NCBI GenBank assembly: GCA_045637985.1 | Contig: JAZUAM010000024.1 | Coordinates: forward strand, 1 to 64,000 | Source: CAZU01 sp045637985 | GTDB taxonomy: Bacteria; Pseudomonadota; Alphaproteobacteria; RF32; CAG-239 | Reading direction: 5' to 3' | Length of the DNA stretch: 64,000 bases | Shown here: piece after piece, positions 60,267 through 64,000 of the stretch | Position numbering within the stretch: position 1 is the stretch's first letter | Layout of the letters: each line of letters opens with the position of its first letter | Translations under genes and position numbers: made by a program | The notes under the pieces: model-generated | What the model was told of the DNA's origin: nothing | Seen by the model: only the letters and a program-made list of their open reading frames with translations | Database searches by the model: none

Positions 60267-61713
60267 ATGGCTTTTAATCTGCAGTGTATCCCTTTTATGC
60301 GTTTCTTGCAGTATCGGACCTGATTATAAACATCAAGATGTCTTTAGTGATGCCGAAATAACCGATACATTAAATCTGATAAATAATTCAAAAAAACAAT
60401 TTAATGCCGACTGGTATACTCTTTTTAATGATGCTGATCTAAATAATATTATTGAAGAAGGACTAAAAAACAGTCCCGATATTAAAGTTGCTTTAGAAAA
60501 ATTGCATCAATCAAGATATAATTTATACATTGACAGAGCAGGTTTTCTTCCCTCGTTTGACGGCAAAGGAGATTATAATAAAAGCAATCAAAATCTTGCC
60601 GGAACATTACCGATAAAAAGTGATTATTATCAGGTTGGTGCCGATGCATCTTGGGAGCTTGATATTTGGGGCGGACAAAGACGCTTAACCGAAAGCGCAA
60701 AAGCAATGTTGAAAGCTACCGCAGCAAATCTTGATAATGTAAAAATTTCTTTGGTTGCAGAAATTGCCACGCAATATATTAGTTGGCGATTAACCGAAAA
60801 AATGATAAATTTAACCGAAAAAAATCTTAATCTGCAAAGACAAATTTTTGAAACGGTTAAAGAAAAATACAACGCCGGATTAACGGATAATTTGGCTTTT
60901 GCTCAGGCTCAATCCGTTCTAAATACGACAGAAATGCAGTTGCCTAAATTAAAGTCTCAGGAAAAAAGTTATCAAAATTCTTTGGCCGTGTTGGTCGGAA
61001 AATTGCCATCAACAATAGTCAAAAATACTATTAACCCTTTAGATAAAAAATTAACATTAAATATAAAAGCTTTATATGATATACCTGTTGATACAATCCG
61101 AAACAGACCGGATGTTCAACAAAGCGAACAACAACTTATTGCTGAAAATGCGTTAATCGGACAAGCAATTTCCAATATGTTTCCATCGGTTTCTTTAAGC
61201 ACGTTTTTGGGGTATCAAAATAATACATTATCCCCTATTTTCGGACCGGATTTTAATATGTATTCAACAGGAATATCTGTTACAATGCCTTTTTTACATT
61301 GGGGAGAATTGTTAAATAAAGTTAAGATACAAGAATCGACAACCAAACAAGCTTTTGCTTTATATCAGGCCAGTCTTTTGACAGCCATAAGCGATATAAG
61401 TAATGCCGTTAAAATGACGGAAGAAGAATCCGTTCGCAATAATTCTGCAGCAAAAAATGTACAGGCAACCAAGCAAATATTGAATCTGAGCTTAGATAAA
61501 TATCAAAACGGTTTGACTGATTTTACAGATGTCTTAAATGCCGAAAAAAACAAACTTGCTGCCGAACAAGATTATTTGCAAAGCAAGGCTGATATTTACA
61601 TTAATATTATCCGATTTTATAAAGCTGTCGGTGGCGGTTTAGCAACTAATCATAATAGTCCGGCTTGCCAAAAGGATGTGACAACTGAGGCTTGCGCGCT
61701 TTATAAAGATTGA
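60259..61713 (+). CDS. RND efflux outer-membrane factor (NodT family lipoprotein)
   Basis: This 484-residue channel protein starts MNRWLLICSVSLLCVSCS, a lipoprotein signal with Cys in the lipobox, after CAGGAGG. The family segments are IGPDYKHQDV, VGADASWELDIWGGQRR and the coiled-coil arms with SLVAEIATQYISWRLTEKM and NALIGQAISNMFPSVSLS. It completes a three-gene pump operon. Its last 68 bases overlap the convergent gene at 61646 on the other strand. Confidence 0.93.
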   Translation: MNRWLLICSVSLLCVSCSIGPDYKHQDVFSDAEITDTLNLINNSKKQFNADWYTLFNDADLNNIIEEGLKNSPDIKVALEKLHQSRYNLYIDRAGFLPSFDGKGDYNKSNQNLAGTLPIKSDYYQVGADASWELDIWGGQRRLTESAKAMLKATAANLDNVKISLVAEIATQYISWRLTEKMINLTEKNLNLQRQIFETVKEKYNAGLTDNLAFAQAQSVLNTTEMQLPKLKSQEKSYQNSLAVLVGKLPSTIVKNTINPLDKKLTLNIKALYDIPVDTIRNRPDVQQSEQQLIAENALIGQAISNMFPSVSLSTFLGYQNNTLSPIFGPDFNMYSTGISVTMPFLHWGELLNKVKIQESTTKQAFALYQASLLTAISDISNAVKMTEEESVRNNSAAKNVQATKQILNLSLDKYQNGLTDFTDVLNAEKNKLAAEQDYLQSKADIYINIIRFYKAVGGGLATNHNSPACQKDVTTEACALYKD

Positions 61714-62110
61714 TATTGGTAATTTCCGGAATATCATGTGTACGATACCAATAGCCCTTTTTCTTCATACATGCAACGTATTCCTGAGGGCTAATGTCAT
61801 CATCGTCGTAGCGCGAATTAACTACTAAGGGTTGCGCTCCGTCATAAGGAACATAAGTTGCCCAAATTCCCCTATCGGCATACCAATCAGCTTTTGTGTT
61901 TAATTTGGTTTCTTCAGTATAAAACCATGATCTGAAATCAGGAAACAACTGAAATGCTTTGGCTGCCAACATACATTCACCGTGATCGGAAGCAAATTTT
62001 TGGACACCGGTATGGGTACGTTCCCAGTGGTATACTACTTGACCGCTACCGCCGCTGATATATGCACAAGCACTTAAAAACAAACATCCTATAACAGCTA
62101 TTTTTTTCAT
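61646..62110 (-). CDS. Putative lipoprotein of unknown function
   Basis: This 154-residue protein starts MKKIAVIGCLFLSACAYISG, a lipoprotein signal (Cys at 15). The mature part has aromatic and charged text (VVYHWERTHTGVQKFASDHGEC, then FPDFRSWFYTEE, then CMKKKGYWYRTHD) and four Cys in all. No family was recognised. It starts one base after the GST gene stop, so it is co-translated. Its end overlaps the outer-membrane factor gene on the opposite strand by 68 bases; both reading frames are intact there. Confidence 0.75.
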   Translation of the reverse strand: MKKIAVIGCLFLSACAYISGGSGQVVYHWERTHTGVQKFASDHGECMLAAKAFQLFPDFRSWFYTEETKLNTKADWYADRGIWATYVPYDGAQPLVVNSRYDDDDISPQEYVACMKKKGYWYRTHDIPEITNINLYKARKPQLSHPFGKPDYYD

Positions 62111-62111
62111 A

Positions 62112-62777
62112 TCAGAAATCCAAATTTGTATAGTTACGTGCCGGTAAAATTCCACGAATTGTGTCCTTTAAGATATCCTTAAAAGCCGGACGTGATTTTA
62201 TCTTAGAATACCATAGCTTTGAGGTTGAAAATTCATCCCACGGAACATCGCCTAAATAATCAACAATCGAAAAATGTGCCGCAGCTGTCAAATCCGCCAA
62301 TGATAATTCTTCGCCGGCCAGATATTGATGTTTTTCCAAAAGCCACTCAATATACTCAAGATGATAACCGAGATTATTAAGACCGATTTTTAAAATCTTA
62401 GAATCCGGAGCAACTCCATTGGCAAAACGTTTGTGAACCTTTTCGGTTACGATATTGCGATATACTTCGCGATAAAATTTATTGTCAAACCAATCTATCA
62501 TTCGACGAATTTCGGCTTTTTGCTTCGGAGTACCAAAAATAAGGGGAACTTCGGTAAATGTTTCCTCTAAGTACTCGGAAATTGCATAGTGTCCGACTAT
62601 TACATTGCCGTCATTTAAAAATACGGGAAGCTCACCAGCCGGATTTAATTTGTATAAATCAGGCGAAATATGCCAAGGCTCTTCTTCCTTGAGGATGAAA
62701 AGCATTTTCTTTTCGCTCATTTGCAATCGTATTTTACGTGCAAACGGCGATGTTGTATGATGAACCAATAAAACCAT
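62112..62777 (-). CDS. Glutathione S-transferase family protein
   Basis: This 221-residue protein has an N-terminal thioredoxin-like GST domain with HHTTSPFARKIRLQMSEK (Ser in the active-site region) and NPAGELPVFLNDGNVIVGHYAISEYL. An all-helical C-terminal domain with EWLLEKHQYLAGEELSLADLTAAAHFS follows. Such GSTs detoxify or bind small electrophiles; the substrate is unknown. It is followed by the lipoprotein gene with one base between. Confidence 0.92.
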   Translation of the reverse strand: MVLLVHHTTSPFARKIRLQMSEKKMLFILKEEEPWHISPDLYKLNPAGELPVFLNDGNVIVGHYAISEYLEETFTEVPLIFGTPKQKAEIRRMIDWFDNKFYREVYRNIVTEKVHKRFANGVAPDSKILKIGLNNLGYHLEYIEWLLEKHQYLAGEELSLADLTAAAHFSIVDYLGDVPWDEFSTSKLWYSKIKSRPAFKDILKDTIRGILPARNYTNLDF

Positions 62778-62801
62778 AGTTTCTTAAATATATAATTGCT
62801 T

Positions 62802-63734
62802 TTATTTGCCGTCAAGTTTGTTATTCGGTTTTTCAGATAATGAATTTATATTTTCATCTTTTTTAACGACATCATCTTTATCCAAACCAAAAGTCGGAGG
62901 AACAACCCCTTCGTATTTTTTTTCAAAATCGTTTATAACATTTTGGATATTACGTTTTAACATGTCCGTATTTTGAGTTTCGTTAAGATATTTGGTTAAA
63001 CGCTTTGAAATTAATTCTCTGTTTCTGGATGTTTTTGATACTCCTACAAAAACCGGTATATTCCAAAGAGCTTCCTTGGCCGGAGCTATTTGTTTTTTTA
63101 AGCCTAATCTTATGGCTTCCAACATACCGAAATAATAGCTTGAGATGATATAATCAGCTTCTTTGGTAAACAATTTTTCAAACATTTGATAAACTGTATC
63201 GACCTCAATCGGATTAAGTTCGGCAACTTTTTTTTCAACAAAATCACTAAAGTATTCGCCGGTATAGCGAACACCTTTAAGTTTCTTTAAGTCATCAGTA
63301 GTTTTAACTTCGTTAATTCTGTTCGGCAACATAAAAACGGTTATGGGATTATGCATAGCTGCAGGATATAAAAGATGAAGCCCCTTAAACATTTCGGTTT
63401 GATAATATGCGCCGACCATAAAATCGATATCACCTTGACGAACCTTTTGCGCCAAATCATCAAATGTTTTTTGTTGCAAATCATAGTGCATTTTGATATT
63501 TGCTTCTTTTATAAAAGTATCAATCATCGGTTGAAAAACCGTATGAAATTGTCCATACACAACACCATCAGGATTATCAACCCATCCGAACGGAGCATAA
63601 TTTATGTATCCGGTCATATGAAGTTCTGTAACTTTTTTGGGATGTTTATCTTCATAACGAACAAATGCCAGGGCGTTATGCACCAAAACAGTCAAAACCG
63701 AAAAAGTAAAAACTGTGAGCAGAGTTTTTTTCAT
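62802..63734 (-). CDS. Periplasmic solute-binding protein (amino-acid-like, SBP_bac_3)
   Basis: This 310-residue protein has a signal peptide (MKKTLLTVFTFSVLTVLVHNALA). A periplasmic binding fold follows, with LHMTGYINYAPFGWVDNPDGVVYGQFH, DDLAQKVRQGDIDFMVGAYYQTEMF and LFTKEADYIISSYYFGMLEAI. The C-terminal ~40 residues are charged and may be flexible. No permease or ATPase genes are beside it, so it may be an orphan receptor or act with a distant transporter or sensor. It is divergent from flaF. Confidence 0.85.
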   Translation of the reverse strand: MKKTLLTVFTFSVLTVLVHNALAFVRYEDKHPKKVTELHMTGYINYAPFGWVDNPDGVVYGQFHTVFQPMIDTFIKEANIKMHYDLQQKTFDDLAQKVRQGDIDFMVGAYYQTEMFKGLHLLYPAAMHNPITVFMLPNRINEVKTTDDLKKLKGVRYTGEYFSDFVEKKVAELNPIEVDTVYQMFEKLFTKEADYIISSYYFGMLEAIRLGLKKQIAPAKEALWNIPVFVGVSKTSRNRELISKRLTKYLNETQNTDMLKRNIQNVINDFEKKYEGVVPPTFGLDKDDVVKKDENINSLSEKPNNKLDGK

Positions 63735-63825
63735 TGTTGCTTTTATCTCCGATATTTATTATATTTAACTTAATGTATAACTTATCGGTTAATAAATGTT
63801 TTATTTTTTAGGATTGCTGTAGGAT

Positions 63826-64000
63826 ATGAATGCGGTTGGTGGATATGCCCAAAATGAAATAGCCGGAATGAACGAAGCTGAGTTGGAAATACGAGCTTTG
63901 ATTAAGGCTGCATCGGCATTAAATAAAATTAAAGAAGATTGGGAAAATTCTCAAAAAGATCTGTCTCAAGCGTTGGATAAGAATCGAAGACTTTGGAGCA
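63826..64000 (+). CDS. flaF: FlaF-type flagellin assembly regulator (partial, cut by the window edge)
   Basis: The frame starts at ATG 63826 (MNAVGGYAQNEIAGMNEAEL) and is open to the right edge, 58 full codons. It contains EIRALIKAASALNKIKED, then SQALDKNRRLWS, the FlaF (PF07309) pattern ending in NRRLW. FlaF works with FlbT in flagellin production in alphaproteobacteria. The ribosome binding site (AGGA) is very close to the ATG. It was found by reading the edge directly; the 3' end is outside the window. Confidence 0.85.
   Translation, partial: MNAVGGYAQNEIAGMNEAELEIRALIKAASALNKIKEDWENSQKDLSQALDKNRRLWS

Overview
The window is about 64 kb of AT-rich DNA (roughly 36% GC by eye) from a bacterium that looks like an alphaproteobacterium. 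The evidence is a ChpT-type phosphotransferase, a FlaF homologue, the gene order amidase–PBP1A–prfB, hflK–hflC–degP, and a hydroxysqualene route (HpnC/HpnD/HpnE). An uncultured, possibly host-associated Rhodospirillales relative is the best guess; that placement is inference.

Layout. 1–9 kb is accessory: a tRNA 3' end, two DUF4143 ATPases with repeat arrays in front of them, a kinase-like protein, a protein with an internal duplication, a truncated GH108 lysozyme, a frameshifted LprI-type lipoprotein, a phosphodiesterase and two small orphans. 9–24 kb is mostly housekeeping: kdsB; a HAD hydrolase; the leftward run trmFO–hpnC–hpnD–hpnE–M16 peptidase–AlbA_2 protein–rnhA; a periplasmic protein; chpT–receiver–cheR; and a Cys-rich secreted protein. 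23–43 kb carries envelope and quality-control genes: a YhdP/AsmA-like protein, an alpha/beta hydrolase, prfB with a programmed +1 frameshift, PBP1A, an amidase, rne, an M48 peptidase, holC, degP, hflC, hflK and mrp. 43–51 kb holds a MobA-like fusion and flgL–flgK–flgN–flgJ–flgI, all on the minus strand. 54.7–64 kb has rpsI/rplM, a complete RND efflux operon, a lipoprotein, a GST-like protein, a solute-binding protein, and the start of flaF at the right edge.

The most unusual part is 50.8–54.6 kb. Four copies of a leader, built of two tandem terminator-like hairpins (the upstream one with a conserved internal loop), stand before small cassettes. Each intact cassette has one soluble protein followed by one or two small membrane proteins. 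Two of the soluble proteins share a nearly identical first ~100 codons and then diverge into C-terminal regions with a D-x-Y-x-H ... RE/KE ... N-x-IGR ... C pattern that resembles, from memory, C-terminal domains of Rhs-type polymorphic toxins. This looks like a polymorphic toxin/immunity-like array under a shared RNA leader. One unit carries a consensus promoter, one has a partial leader and one has lost its soluble gene.

Working together: the hpn genes would make squalene (no squalene–hopene cyclase is in the window); amidase, PBP1A and degP/hflKC serve envelope growth and protein quality control; chpT with the receiver and CheR suggest a phosphorelay/chemotaxis-type module; and flgI–flgL plus flaF are parts of the flagellar apparatus.
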